NCBI GenBank assembly: GCA_019163375.1
Contig: JAFLKK010000019.1
Coordinates: 275,586 to 339,585 of the forward strand
DNA: 64,000 nucleotides
Direction: 5' to 3'
Source of the DNA: Paludibacter sp.
GTDB lineage: Bacteria > Bacteroidota > Bacteroidia > Bacteroidales > Paludibacteraceae
The notes under the pieces: generated by a model
Told to the model about the DNA's origin: nothing
Database searches by the model: none
What the model saw: only the letters and a program-made list of their open reading frames with translations
Shown: piece after piece, positions 17,826 to 26,407 of the stretch
How the letters are laid out: each line of letters starts with the position of its first letter
How positions within the stretch are numbered: the first letter of the stretch is position 1
Program-made: the position numbers and the translations under genes

Positions 17826-18866
17826 ATGAGACTACGGTCAAGATTAAGAATCCTGATGTTAAGAGAACTGCTGGTTCCTTTGTTGGCATTGCTTACAATA
17901 ATAATTGTAGGCTTTGTGGGCTTTATGGTGATTGAAGGGTTTAGTCCGCTTCAGTCGCTTTACGTAATGGTTATTACCTTTGCTACCATTGGGTATGGCG
18001 ATATTGTTCCGGTAACGGATACGGGAAAAATATTTACGATTTGTCTTATCATCTCCGGCTTTACGGTGGGGGTATATGCCATTGGTAAAATTTCTGCTTT
18101 TTTTGTAGAAGGTGAATTGTCGAAATTATTAAAACTAAGAAAAATGAACAAGGTGTTAGACAACATGAAGAATCACTACATTGTATGTGGTTACGGAAAA
18201 ACCGGAAAAAGTGTACTGGAAGATTTGCTCGAAAAAGGATTTGAAGTGGTAATGATTGAAAGCAATGCTGAACGAAACGAAAAGTTGAAGGAAGTATACG
18301 GCCAGAAGTTTATACATATTGATGGCGATGCTACCGACGACGCAGTACTTATTCAGGCCGGAGTAGAACGGGCAAAAATCCTTATTTCGGTACTTTCTAC
18401 CGATGCCGAGAACCTTTTTGTGACGCTTAGTGCCAAGGATTTGAATAAAGACGTAAAGGTGATTACACGTGTTGCCGAAACAAATTCTACCGAAAAATTT
18501 CGTAAGGCAGGTGCCGATTTTATTGTTTCGCCTATCGAAATAGCCAAAGACCGCATCATTTCTATTGCCACCACCAGTGCCGATTTCTTTAGTTTTGTGG
18601 AATTTTCGGGAGCTAAAGAAGAACTCAAAAGCTATAAATTCGGGCTAGTAGAAATTCATGAAGGAAGCGATTTGATTAATAAAAGCTATCGCGACGCCAA
18701 TATACCTCAACGCACCAATTTGGTAGTGATTGGGTACTACTCGTCGCAAAGTGAATTGCAGATAAATCCCAAAGCCGACAATATTATTCAACTTGGCGAC
18801 CGACTTTTAGTGTTCGGAAACGAACCACAAATCGTTGCTTTGAAAAAAATAGCGCATCATAATTAA
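17826..18866 (+). CDS. Two-TM potassium channel with RCK/TrkA domain
   Basis: Kch-like channel (346 aa). Two hydrophobic helices (about residues 14-38 and 65-90) flank a pore with the selectivity filter TIGYGD (near 56). A cytoplasmic RCK domain follows, with the Rossmann NAD-binding loop VCGYGKTGKS (near 120) and a TrkA-C-like end. It mediates gated K+ flux across the inner membrane, with gating by nucleotide or ions at the RCK ring. It is part of a co-directional run between the USP-like gene and purT. Confidence 0.88.
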   Translation: MRLRSRLRILMLRELLVPLLALLTIIIVGFVGFMVIEGFSPLQSLYVMVITFATIGYGDIVPVTDTGKIFTICLIISGFTVGVYAIGKISAFFVEGELSKLLKLRKMNKVLDNMKNHYIVCGYGKTGKSVLEDLLEKGFEVVMIESNAERNEKLKEVYGQKFIHIDGDATDDAVLIQAGVERAKILISVLSTDAENLFVTLSAKDLNKDVKVITRVAETNSTEKFRKAGADFIVSPIEIAKDRIISIATTSADFFSFVEFSGAKEELKSYKFGLVEIHEGSDLINKSYRDANIPQRTNLVVIGYYSSQSELQINPKADNIIQLGDRLLVFGNEPQIVALKKIAHHN

Positions 18867-18887
18867 AAAATAAGGATAAAACTTAGA

Positions 18888-20078
18888 ATGACAAAAATTG
18901 GAACAACACTCTCGCCTGTTGGCAAAAAAGCCGTTTTGTGCGGATCGGGAGAACTAGGAAAAGAAGTTGCTATCGAATTGCAACGTTATGGTATCGAGGT
19001 AGTGGCGTTGGACAAATACCCCAACGCACCGGCTATGCAAGTGGCACATCGGTCGCACGTGCTTTCGATGCTTGATGGCAAAAAGCTTCGCGAAATTATT
19101 GAAACAGAAAAACCGGACTATATCATCCCCGAGATTGAAGCTATTGCTACCGATACTTTGGTAGAATTGGAAAAAGAGGGCTTTAATGTAATTCCTACTG
19201 CCAAAGCTGCTTTCCTGACTATGAACCGAGAAGGCATTCGCCGGCTGGCAGCCGAAGAGTTGAGCATTGCCAGCTCGCCGTATCGTTTTGCTTCAAGCAA
19301 AGAAGAATTTGAACTTGCGGTGGCTGCCATTGGTATTCCCTGTGTGGTGAAACCAATTATGAGCTCGTCGGGTCACGGACAAAGCGTGATCAAAACTGCC
19401 GGCGATATTGAAAAAGCGTGGAAGATAGCGCAAGAGGGTGGTCGAGCCGGAGCGGGACGCGTAATCGTGGAAGCATTTGTAAAGTTCGATTACGAAATTA
19501 CCTTGCTTACCGTACGTCACTCGGGCGGAACTACTTTTCTACAACCGATCGGACATTATCAGGAAGATGGTGATTATCGCGAATCGTGGCAACCTCAACC
19601 TATGCAGGAAAGCGTGCTGGAAAAGGCACAGAAGATCGCAAATGCGGTAACCGATGCGTTGGGTGGTTATGGTATCTTCGGCGTGGAATTATTTGTTTGT
19701 GGCAACGATGTTTTGTTCAGCGAAGTATCGCCCCGTCCGCACGACACCGGCATGGTAACCATGATTTCGCAGGACTTATCACAGTTTGCATTGCATGCAC
19801 GCGCCGTTTTAGGCTTGCCTGTACCTTTGGTTCGTTTTTACCGTCCTTCGGCCTCTAAAGCCGTTGTGGTGGAAGGCGACAGCGACAAAGTGGTGTTTGA
19901 TAATCTGGAAGAAGTATTGTCGGAAGCCGATGTTCAGTTGCGTATTTTCGGGAAACCGGAAGTAGTTGGACACAGACGCCTTGCGGTGATTTTGGCAAGT
20001 GGCGATACGATCGAAGAAGCACGCGCGAAAGCGAATCGGGCCTACGATAAATTGAAGATTGAAGTGCTGGCGAGATAA
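18888..20078 (+). CDS. purT: Formate-dependent phosphoribosylglycinamide formyltransferase
   Basis: ATP-grasp enzyme (396 aa) of purine synthesis: makes formyl-GAR from GAR, formate and ATP. The N-terminus has [19 protein letters not shown], followed by [17 protein letters not shown]. The ATP-grasp region ([14 protein letters not shown] near residue 150) and [16 protein letters not shown] (near 278) are diagnostic of PurT against PurK. It needs formate, which suits a fermenter. It starts 21 bases after the K+ channel gene. Confidence 0.92.
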   Translation: MTKIGTTLSPVGKKAVLCGSGELGKEVAIELQRYGIEVVALDKYPNAPAMQVAHRSHVLSMLDGKKLREIIETEKPDYIIPEIEAIATDTLVELEKEGFNVIPTAKAAFLTMNREGIRRLAAEELSIASSPYRFASSKEEFELAVAAIGIPCVVKPIMSSSGHGQSVIKTAGDIEKAWKIAQEGGRAGAGRVIVEAFVKFDYEITLLTVRHSGGTTFLQPIGHYQEDGDYRESWQPQPMQESVLEKAQKIANAVTDALGGYGIFGVELFVCGNDVLFSEVSPRPHDTGMVTMISQDLSQFALHARAVLGLPVPLVRFYRPSASKAVVVEGDSDKVVFDNLEEVLSEADVQLRIFGKPEVVGHRRLAVILASGDTIEEARAKANRAYDKLKIEVLAR

Positions 20079-20441
20079 GCTTGATTTCGGCGAGATAGAG
20101 GAGATTCTTTTTTCAGAAAGAGTAAAACACTAGTAGGGAACGTTTCGGAATTTCCGAAAGGACTAAAACGGTATAAATGCCAAAAATGGTTGGTGAGAAT
20201 CTCTAAAACCAGCTATAAATCTGCGTATAAAAAAAGTTTATTGAAATTCGTTTCAATATACTTTTTTTATACGCAAAAATAAGGATAAATCGGGTTTAAA
20301 AACACTAAAACTGATTTTCAGAAACCCAAAACCCATGTTTTTTATTACCCAAGTAGCTTCCGCCACAGTCTCACAATAAGATATTCATTTATACGCATTA
20401 TATGATCAAATCTACCAATAGTGCGCTGTAGAATATCTCTT
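20079..20441. other. Convergent intergenic region purT / DUF4922
   Basis: This 363-base gap between converging genes contains a long UUCG-capped hairpin (20222-20275) and a small palindromic stretch near 20143-20160 (tttcgga and tccgaaa). No coding potential seen. Confidence 0.5.
20222..20275. terminator. Long bidirectional terminator-like hairpin with UUCG loop
   Basis: Two 25-base arms (20222-20246 and 20251-20275) pair with one mismatch around a ttcg tetraloop. Both flanks of the stem hold A7/T7 runs, so it may end transcription from purT and from DUF4922. The stem is much longer than usual. Confidence 0.7.
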
Positions 20442-21383
20442 TCAAGCCAGACTTGCCTGTTCCAATATGCTTTCTACATCTTCTTTCGTTATTTTCTCGA
20501 AATGAGCCTCGATAGGGGTGATAAAGATGCCGCACATCTCCACTGTTGCAGGACTAACGAGCAATTGTTGCTCGCCTTCGGCGCTATATTGCCATGGACG
20601 GAAGGTTTTACGCGGAAGAACGAATGTAAACCATTTGCCATCCTTGAAAGTACAGACGATGTTGAGCATGGGTTCGACCTCACCCCCGACCTCTATTTCT
20701 CCCCTCTCCTCAAGGAGAGGGGCAGAGGGTGAGGTGAAATATGTATACAACTTTTCGAACGCATCTTTAGCACTCTCCACGTCGGTCGACTCAATGCAAT
20801 AAACGGTACGCAGGTAGCCATTGAAGTTGAATAGCTGGAAGTTTTCAGACTCAACCAACAACTGAGCATGTGTATCTTTCAGCCGTTTATAGTCGTTTAC
20901 TAAGGGTAGAAAATCCTTTGTTCCAGCCTGAAAATGCATGTGGTCGGGAGCTGAAGCGCCACAACGCGGTCCGTTGTAGAAAATCAGATAATCGTCCAAA
21001 GCCTCAGCCAGTTCGAGCATATCCGAAAAGTAAAGTTTTATTTGCTGGTCGACATGTTCTTTGCGTGGAATGGTAAAATGCTCGGGGAAGATAGGGAAGG
21101 GGTTGACCAAAACCAGGTAGTCGTCCGCATCCACAGAATTCTGCTCTGCAGGACGATTTTCGGTACATAGAAAACACTTGCGCTCGGCAATTGTCTTGGC
21201 ATCCACCTTAGCACCCGATGAAACAATGCGCGCCGGATTAAACTGTACCTTTACTTCAAAATCGCCAAAATCAAACGATTTAGTGCGAACCGTTTTCAGT
21301 CCTTCAAAATTGGTACGAGCAAGTTCCCAGTTGGAAAGTTGCTCGTGCAATAATTCTGTAATTTTAGAATTGAGTTTATTCAT
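20442..21383 (-). CDS. DUF4922 protein with HIT-like HxHxQ motif
   Basis: A 313-aa protein I recognise as DUF4922, a Bacteroidota family related to HIT/galactose-1-phosphate uridylyltransferase folds. A Cys pair (ERKCFLCTENRPAE, near residue 70) may bind zinc, and the HIT-type motif reads DHMHFQAG (near 147-154). That would fit a nucleotidyl transfer or phosphorylase reaction, but no substrate is known to me. Residues about 217-237 are encoded by a REP-like palindromic repeat kept in frame, placed in a loop before EPMLNI. It is 33 bases downstream of the outer-membrane barrel gene and probably shares its transcript. Confidence 0.7.
   Translation of the reverse strand: MNKLNSKITELLHEQLSNWELARTNFEGLKTVRTKSFDFGDFEVKVQFNPARIVSSGAKVDAKTIAERKCFLCTENRPAEQNSVDADDYLVLVNPFPIFPEHFTIPRKEHVDQQIKLYFSDMLELAEALDDYLIFYNGPRCGASAPDHMHFQAGTKDFLPLVNDYKRLKDTHAQLLVESENFQLFNFNGYLRTVYCIESTDVESAKDAFEKLYTYFTSPSAPLLEERGEIEVGGEVEPMLNIVCTFKDGKWFTFVLPRKTFRPWQYSAEGEQQLLVSPATVEMCGIFITPIEAHFEKITKEDVESILEQASLA
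20677..20735. repeat. REP-like palindrome (family A) inside the DUF4922 gene
   Basis: Inner perfect 10-bp stem (20701-20710 and 20713-20722) within outer arms acctcaccc (20677-20685) and gggtgaggt (20727-20735). The core and the trailing ggtgaggt match the copy at 59047-59082. It lies wholly inside the reading frame and keeps it open. Confidence 0.75.
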
Positions 21384-21416
21384 ATTTTCTCTATACCCAA
21401 GCGATTGCTCGAGCCA

Positions 21417-22856
21417 TTAAAAGAATGAGTATTTTAGTGCAACCGAAAAACCGGTACCCAATTGATTGCTGTTTGCTTTATATGAACTACTTCTATAATT
21501 AGAATAATTATTATAAATAGATGTATTCCCAGAAAGACTTAGCTGCGGAGAAACATAATATACTGCGCTAAATCTAAGAGTAGTAACTGAATTAAATGAA
21601 TCGTTCCAGAAAGTGTTTGTTACTTGATCATTGAAATTTCTATAAAAGTTTTGGGATATACCGACCGATAAGTTCGTGCGTGTGCTTGGATAGTAGCCAA
21701 TACGATAATTACCATTCAGAGTTATATTCCTTACGTTGATTTTGTAAAGGGACTCTTGACTACTTTCATCTGACAGTCTTTGCTGTTCACGGGTTGTTGA
21801 ACCACTGAGCGTTACATAGGCCGTTTTTTCCCAATTTAAATTAATCTGTTTTGCATAATTGTAATTGAATGCCAGACTAGCACCATAATTCTTGTCATTT
21901 TGTTTGCTCCATGTGTCTGAACTTGGATTCGATATTTTTGATTCGCTTTTCTGATTATTCCAATTTACATCTGGTGACAGTCTCATCTCAAAGGACTGTC
22001 CTGAAGTACGTTCGAAGTTAGCACTGTTTTCCCAATTGTCATAAAGAGTGGTAAAATAACTAGCATCCGATTTGGTTAGCAAGTTGTTCTTTACCAGAAA
22101 AGAATCAACGGTAGATATTTCATCAATTTTATGTAATCTGTAGTCAAGAAATCGTTTGTTTTTTACTTGCGAAATGACTTGCGAGAATTTGAATATTTCA
22201 TCGTCCGATAAATGTCGGGTTAAAACACCTCGCTTAGACAAGTCTTCCAAAATATAAATGGCTTGGCGGGCATCTTTTACCGACTCAATCCTTCCAATAC
22301 CAATTCCGATAAAAGGTCTGATTTTAGCTTGAAAGCTTTTGGTAGTATTTTCAGTTGTCGAACTAGTGACTTCATTATTTGTGTAGCTAGTTGATGGATT
22401 TAAAGAAGAAAAGAGACCAAAGGAGAAAAACTTTTTATTCGCGCCGTACATTTTTTTACTGTAATTGAGGCCAATGTACTCTGTTGAATTTGAAGTATGT
22501 GTTTTTTGATTGGTTAGCCCCCAAGCTTTATTATTAGAGAAATGGCCGTTTACATCTAAGTTTAGTTGTAATAAAGATTCTGTTTTACGTGTATTTTTAA
22601 ATTGTGTAAACCCTGAATTAAATTGACCACTTAAATTGTTGGATTTTATTGTGTTATAATTATACGTATTATTCGGATTATTATACGTATTACCAAATCC
22701 CCCACTGGAGTTCAAGTTCAGATCTAAACTGTTTCGCACTATATCAGGAGTATAGTACTTGTTTAAATCATATTTGTACTCTTGGGCAGAAACTTTATTA
22801 GCCCATAATGTAATAAAAGAACAGAAAATAATACTGAAGATGAATGTCTTTTTCAT
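21417..22856 (-). CDS. Putative outer-membrane beta-barrel protein with a helical insert
   Basis: I do not recognise a named family. From the ATG at 22856 (M4 of the longest reading frame) it starts with a clear signal peptide ending at VSAQ. The rest is rich in Asn, Ser, Thr and Tyr in alternating beta-strand patterns, and it ends in LKYSFF with the terminal Phe typical of outer-membrane barrels. Residues about 193-285 are different: charged and helical (KDARQAIYILEDLSKRG, then KNKRFLDYRLHKIDE), so a soluble domain seems to be inserted into the barrel. Downstream lies the DUF4922 gene. An envelope role is inferred. Confidence 0.6.
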   Translation of the reverse strand: MKKTFIFSIIFCSFITLWANKVSAQEYKYDLNKYYTPDIVRNSLDLNLNSSGGFGNTYNNPNNTYNYNTIKSNNLSGQFNSGFTQFKNTRKTESLLQLNLDVNGHFSNNKAWGLTNQKTHTSNSTEYIGLNYSKKMYGANKKFFSFGLFSSLNPSTSYTNNEVTSSTTENTTKSFQAKIRPFIGIGIGRIESVKDARQAIYILEDLSKRGVLTRHLSDDEIFKFSQVISQVKNKRFLDYRLHKIDEISTVDSFLVKNNLLTKSDASYFTTLYDNWENSANFERTSGQSFEMRLSPDVNWNNQKSESKISNPSSDTWSKQNDKNYGASLAFNYNYAKQINLNWEKTAYVTLSGSTTREQQRLSDESSQESLYKINVRNITLNGNYRIGYYPSTRTNLSVGISQNFYRNFNDQVTNTFWNDSFNSVTTLRFSAVYYVSPQLSLSGNTSIYNNYSNYRSSSYKANSNQLGTGFSVALKYSFF

Positions 22857-22968
22857 ATTGTGCAATTTTAGAATTTAAGATTTTTTATGCAGCAAAATTC
22901 ATTCCGTTAATTATAACAATTAAATAATTAGTAGAAAATTAATCTTTGTTGTTTTTGATAGCCTTAAA

Positions 22969-24435
22969 TTAATCTTTTTTGGCAAAAGAGACTTTTCTCG
23001 CTTTCAATTCAATCGTTCTGATTTTATCCTTGTACAAATTATGTCCATTCATTTTCACTACATCCAGCGAAGCATCCGAATTCTCATCCCAACGGCGACA
23101 AAGGTAAAGTGAAGTGTAGATGCGTCCTATTTGATACTCGCGGCTAATGCGTAGACCAAGCGCGTAATCTTCTCCATAACTGGTGTTTGGTACTTTTATG
23201 TCGCGCAAAACGGGTGTGTAGAATGCACGTGGAGCACCGAGCCCGTTGATGCGCAGTGCATTGTTACGACCGTTTTTGGGTGTCCATTCTTTGTGGTCAA
23301 TAAGTCCGGGAGCGATGGTTTCCATGGCAAAGTTGGTCATGGTATATGAGCCAATCACCATGGCGCAGTTTTGCTCGTAAAAAGCATCAACAATGGTTTG
23401 CAGCGTATTTTCATCCTGATATACATCGTCGCTATCCAGTTGCACGGCAAATTTTCCACATAACACATTATCAACTCCTGCATTCCAGCACCCACCGATA
23501 CCTAAATCTGTACGTTCAGGAATGACGTGAATCACGCGAGGGTCTAGTTTGGCATAGTTGGAAATCAATTCCGAAGTGCCATCGGTAGAAAAATTATCAA
23601 CAATAATCAGGTTAAACTCAAAGCCTGTTTTCTGAATCAGTACCGATTTGATAGCGTCTTCCACTGTCTTTACTCGGTTTTTAATAGGGATAATCACCGT
23701 GGCTTCTACCGGAAAATTACTTTCGTTGAATTCAATTTTTTTGAACACAGGAGCCAGATAACCACCGATGTTCTTCAGATGATCGGTGCAGGCAGCTTCC
23801 ATTTCCAGTTGCACGGCACGGTTTTTCGGATCCACATAATCGAATTGTTTCTCTCCACTCTTTCGTGTGTCGTGTTCCACTTCCGAATATAAATATTCGT
23901 TTATATGAAGCAATTCGGCTTGTTGCGATACCTTCAGACGAAGGTTGTATAGCCCTGCAAACTGGTAGTCGGTGGCTGTTTCTGCAACGGCTTTTTTCAG
24001 ATTCGCAGCATTGTAGAACAACACAGAGCCAAAGTTGAAGTCGTCGCGCAAGCTACCTTCCTGGTAATCGATGACCGGTGAGTTAGAGCGAACGCCGTTG
24101 GCTATTTGGTAATAATCGGCGTAAACCAGTCCTGCTTTCGTGCTTTCGGCAATGTGAAAGAAACGTTCCAACGCATATTGTCCCAGCTCGAGCGTAGTGT
24201 CTTTGGTGTAAATAAGTGAGTAAAGTGTGTCCGATTTTTCGGCAATCAGTTGGATGGTTTTACTGCTTTGAATGGAATCAATTTCCAGTGTTTGGCAATC
24301 CTTTAATTGTATGTTAGCACCTTTTTTTACAAGGAGATAGACGTTTTTTACGAGTGGTGACTGAATGATTTGTTGAACTGTTTTTTCAGTTTGTGCAATT
24401 TCGTTACAAGCAACGAAGCAGTTTATTTGTTTCAT
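22969..24435 (-). CDS. Family 2 glycosyltransferase
   Basis: A 488-aa protein whose C-terminal half is a GT-A glycosyltransferase: VEATVIIPIKNRVKTVEDA (near residue 243), IIVDNFSTDGT (near 274) and the metal-binding QLDSDDVYQDE (near 333). The N-terminal 230 residues look like a second, diverged GT-like domain without a DxD motif (it has LVYADYY). No membrane segment is seen. It could add sugars to a surface polysaccharide; the acceptor is unknown. No glycan cluster surrounds it. Confidence 0.8.
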   Translation of the reverse strand: MKQINCFVACNEIAQTEKTVQQIIQSPLVKNVYLLVKKGANIQLKDCQTLEIDSIQSSKTIQLIAEKSDTLYSLIYTKDTTLELGQYALERFFHIAESTKAGLVYADYYQIANGVRSNSPVIDYQEGSLRDDFNFGSVLFYNAANLKKAVAETATDYQFAGLYNLRLKVSQQAELLHINEYLYSEVEHDTRKSGEKQFDYVDPKNRAVQLEMEAACTDHLKNIGGYLAPVFKKIEFNESNFPVEATVIIPIKNRVKTVEDAIKSVLIQKTGFEFNLIIVDNFSTDGTSELISNYAKLDPRVIHVIPERTDLGIGGCWNAGVDNVLCGKFAVQLDSDDVYQDENTLQTIVDAFYEQNCAMVIGSYTMTNFAMETIAPGLIDHKEWTPKNGRNNALRINGLGAPRAFYTPVLRDIKVPNTSYGEDYALGLRISREYQIGRIYTSLYLCRRWDENSDASLDVVKMNGHNLYKDKIRTIELKARKVSFAKKD

Positions 24436-24461
24436 TTTGTTTAATTGTTGTTTTGGGTTGT

Positions 24462-24469
24462 CAAAAATA
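24462..24469 (-). promoter_or_regulatory. Candidate -7 element of the glycosyltransferase gene
   Basis: Reads TATTTTTG on the minus strand (TAnnTTTG), 27 bases upstream of the start codon. No clear -33 box. Confidence 0.35.
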
Positions 24470-24527
24470 CGACTAAATTTTCAATTTTCCATTGAAAAAG
24501 GAATCCTGTTCTTTTGAAAATATATCC

Positions 24528-24535
24528 TATCTTTG
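24528..24535 (+). promoter_or_regulatory. Candidate -7 element of the amino-sugar kinase/murQ pair
   Basis: TATCTTTG (TAnnTTTG) 61 bases before the ATG at 24596. The nearest TTTG is only 11 bases upstream, too close for a -33 box. Confidence 0.45.
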
Positions 24536-24560
24536 TATTTGTTATTTTTTAAAATTTGAG

Positions 24561-24595
24561 CTTGTAACTTGTAACTAAATTCTTGTAACTGAATT
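24561..24595. repeat. Heptad array directly before the kinase start codon
   Basis: Five 7-base units, cttgtaa, cttgtaa, ctaaatt, cttgtaa, ctgaatt, run without a gap into the ATG at 24596, where a ribosome-binding site would be expected. It is the same sequence family as 42504-42524, in reverse. Confidence 0.75.
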
Positions 24596-25432
24596 ATGAT
24601 ATTAATAGCCGATAGTGGTTCAACCAAAACACATTGGTGTTTGGTGCAGAGTGGGAGTGTGGTGCGTGAGGTTTTTACGGATGGTATTAATCCGTTCTAC
24701 CAAACCGATATGGAAATCATTGCTTTGCTGGATACTCAATTGATCCCCAAGCTGGGCAATGTTGACATCGAGCAAATCTATTTTTATGGTGCTGGTTGTT
24801 CGTTCCCTGATAAAAAGATATTGGTGAGCAGAGCGTTGGTTCGTTTCTTCAACAATGCTATGATAGAGATTCAAAGCGATCTGCTGGGTGCAGCCCGTTC
24901 GCTTTTTCAACACGAAAAGGGAATCGCCTGTATTCTTGGAACCGGATCTAATTCCTGTTATTACAATGGTGTTGACATCGTTGAAAATGTATCGCCACTT
25001 GGTTTTATTTTGGGCGATGAAGGTAGCGGTGCTGTGCTTGGAAAGCTCTTTGTGGCTGATTGTTTGAAAAATCAATTGCCTGAAGAATTGAAAGAGAAAT
25101 TTTTCGCTCAATATGAACTCACGCCTGCTATCATTATGGATAGTGTTTACAAGAAGCCCTTTCCTAATCGGTTTTTGTCTAAATTTACTCCATTTTTACT
25201 CGAAAATATTGAAGAACCGTCCATCTTTAATTTGGTATTCGATAGTTTTGATGCGTTTTTTGTTCGCAATGTGATGCAGTATCCGTTGGAAGATATGCAG
25301 GTTGGATTTGTTGGCTCCATTGCTCATTATTTCCGCGATACATTGGAAATTGTGGCTTTTGAAAGAGGAATACAAGTGTCAGAAGTGGTACAAAGTCCGA
25401 TGGAGGGATTGGTGAAATATCACACAAATTGA
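24596..25432 (+). CDS. BadF/BadG-type amino-sugar kinase (GlcNAc or MurNAc kinase)
   Basis: ASKHA-fold kinase (278 aa) of the BadF/BadG/BcrA family. The phosphate-1 loop is DSGSTKTHW (residues 6-14). ILGTGSNSCYYNG (near 115) and GFILGDEGSGAVLGK (near 136) match N-acetylglucosamine kinases. It lies just upstream of murQ, so its likely job is to phosphorylate a peptidoglycan amino sugar for MurQ. In the related Tannerella forsythia a sugar kinase called MurK acts with MurQ. GlcNAc versus MurNAc cannot be decided here. Cytoplasmic. Confidence 0.75.
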   Translation: MILIADSGSTKTHWCLVQSGSVVREVFTDGINPFYQTDMEIIALLDTQLIPKLGNVDIEQIYFYGAGCSFPDKKILVSRALVRFFNNAMIEIQSDLLGAARSLFQHEKGIACILGTGSNSCYYNGVDIVENVSPLGFILGDEGSGAVLGKLFVADCLKNQLPEELKEKFFAQYELTPAIIMDSVYKKPFPNRFLSKFTPFLLENIEEPSIFNLVFDSFDAFFVRNVMQYPLEDMQVGFVGSIAHYFRDTLEIVAFERGIQVSEVVQSPMEGLVKYHTN

Positions 25433-25451
25433 TAGTTGACAGTTGATAGTT
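25431..25451. repeat. Heptad array between the kinase gene and murQ
   Basis: Units gatagtt, gacagtt, gatagtt begin inside the stop codon (TGA 25430-25432) of the kinase gene. The 15-mer at 25434-25448 recurs inverted at 30560-30574. Confidence 0.75.
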
Positions 25452-25493
25452 GAAAAAAGCAAAAAAACAGTACTAAATTATTTCACAAGTCTC

Positions 25494-26306
25494 ATGACAT
25501 TTCAAAAAATTACTGAACAATCTTCTCTCCATGCCAACCTCGACGTAAAATCGGTAGGTCAACTTCTTATGGAGATGAATGAAGAAGATCAAAAGGTGGC
25601 ATTGGCAGTTCACAAAGCGATTCCTCAGATAGAGGAGTTGGTGGAAAAAATTGTGGAGCGAATGAATCGGGGTGGTCGGATTTTTTATGTAGGAGCAGGT
25701 ACCAGCGGACGATTGGGTGTGTTGGATGCCTCGGAGATTCCACCTACCTTCGGAATGCCATCGCACATGGTGATTGGGTTGATTGCCGGAGGCGAAAAGG
25801 CCTTGCGTAATCCGGTGGAAAATGCGGAGGATGATTTGACCAAAGCCTGGGAGGAACTGCAAAGCTATCAGATAAATGCTACTGATACGGTTATAGGCAT
25901 AGCTGCTTCGGGAACAACGCCTTACGTAGTAGGAGCATTGAGAAATGCGAAAGCTAATGGTGTACTGACGGCTTCCATTGCCTGTAATTCCGATTCGCCC
26001 ATTGCCCGTGAAGCTGATATTCGCATTGAAGTGATTGTCGGGCCGGAATTTGTTACCGGAAGTACGCGATTGAAAGCTGGAACAGCTCAAAAGCTTGTAC
26101 TCAATATGATCTCAACGGTTACGATGATAAAACTCGGCAGAGTGAAAGGCAATAAAATGGTGAACATGCAACTCAGCAACGCCAAGTTGATCGACCGCGG
26201 AACAAGAATGCTCATGGAAGAACTCGACCTGGATTATGAACATGCAAAGAATGCCTTGCTTGTTCATGGCTCTGTAAAGAAGGCTATTGAAGCCTTTTTA
26301 AAATAG
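25494..26306 (+). CDS. murQ: N-acetylmuramic acid 6-phosphate etherase
   Basis: Etherase (270 aa from the ATG at 25494) that cleaves the lactyl ether of MurNAc-6-phosphate to give GlcNAc-6-phosphate and D-lactate in peptidoglycan recycling. The SIS-domain signature VGAGTSGRLGVLDASEIPP (about residues 64-82) and the later ASGTTPYVVGAL (near 142) are diagnostic. A TTG 51 bases upstream, in a heptad repeat, gives a longer frame; the ATG start agrees with family length. Confidence 0.9.
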   Translation: MTFQKITEQSSLHANLDVKSVGQLLMEMNEEDQKVALAVHKAIPQIEELVEKIVERMNRGGRIFYVGAGTSGRLGVLDASEIPPTFGMPSHMVIGLIAGGEKALRNPVENAEDDLTKAWEELQSYQINATDTVIGIAASGTTPYVVGALRNAKANGVLTASIACNSDSPIAREADIRIEVIVGPEFVTGSTRLKAGTAQKLVLNMISTVTMIKLGRVKGNKMVNMQLSNAKLIDRGTRMLMEELDLDYEHAKNALLVHGSVKKAIEAFLK

Positions 26307-26396
26307 TTGAACGCAAATTACGCAGATACCGCAAATTTTCGCAAAAAGATTTATTCTGCGTTTATTTGCGTTTGAATTTGCGTAATTTGCGTTCAA
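26307..26396. terminator. Large inverted repeat between converging murQ and ABC permease genes
   Basis: Perfect 18-bp arms (26307-26324 and 26379-26396) separated by 54 bases that themselves hold several gcaaatt/tttgcg sub-repeats. It starts in the last coding bases of murQ and ends 11 bases before the permease stop, so it may act as a terminator for both. It may equally be a dispersed intergenic repeat. Confidence 0.55.
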
Positions 26397-26407
26397 AAAG
26401 AAATGTA

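Noticed and set aside
25473..26090. 205-aa reading frame antisense to murQ
   Set aside because: Shadow of the conserved SIS-domain gene; no recognisable protein.
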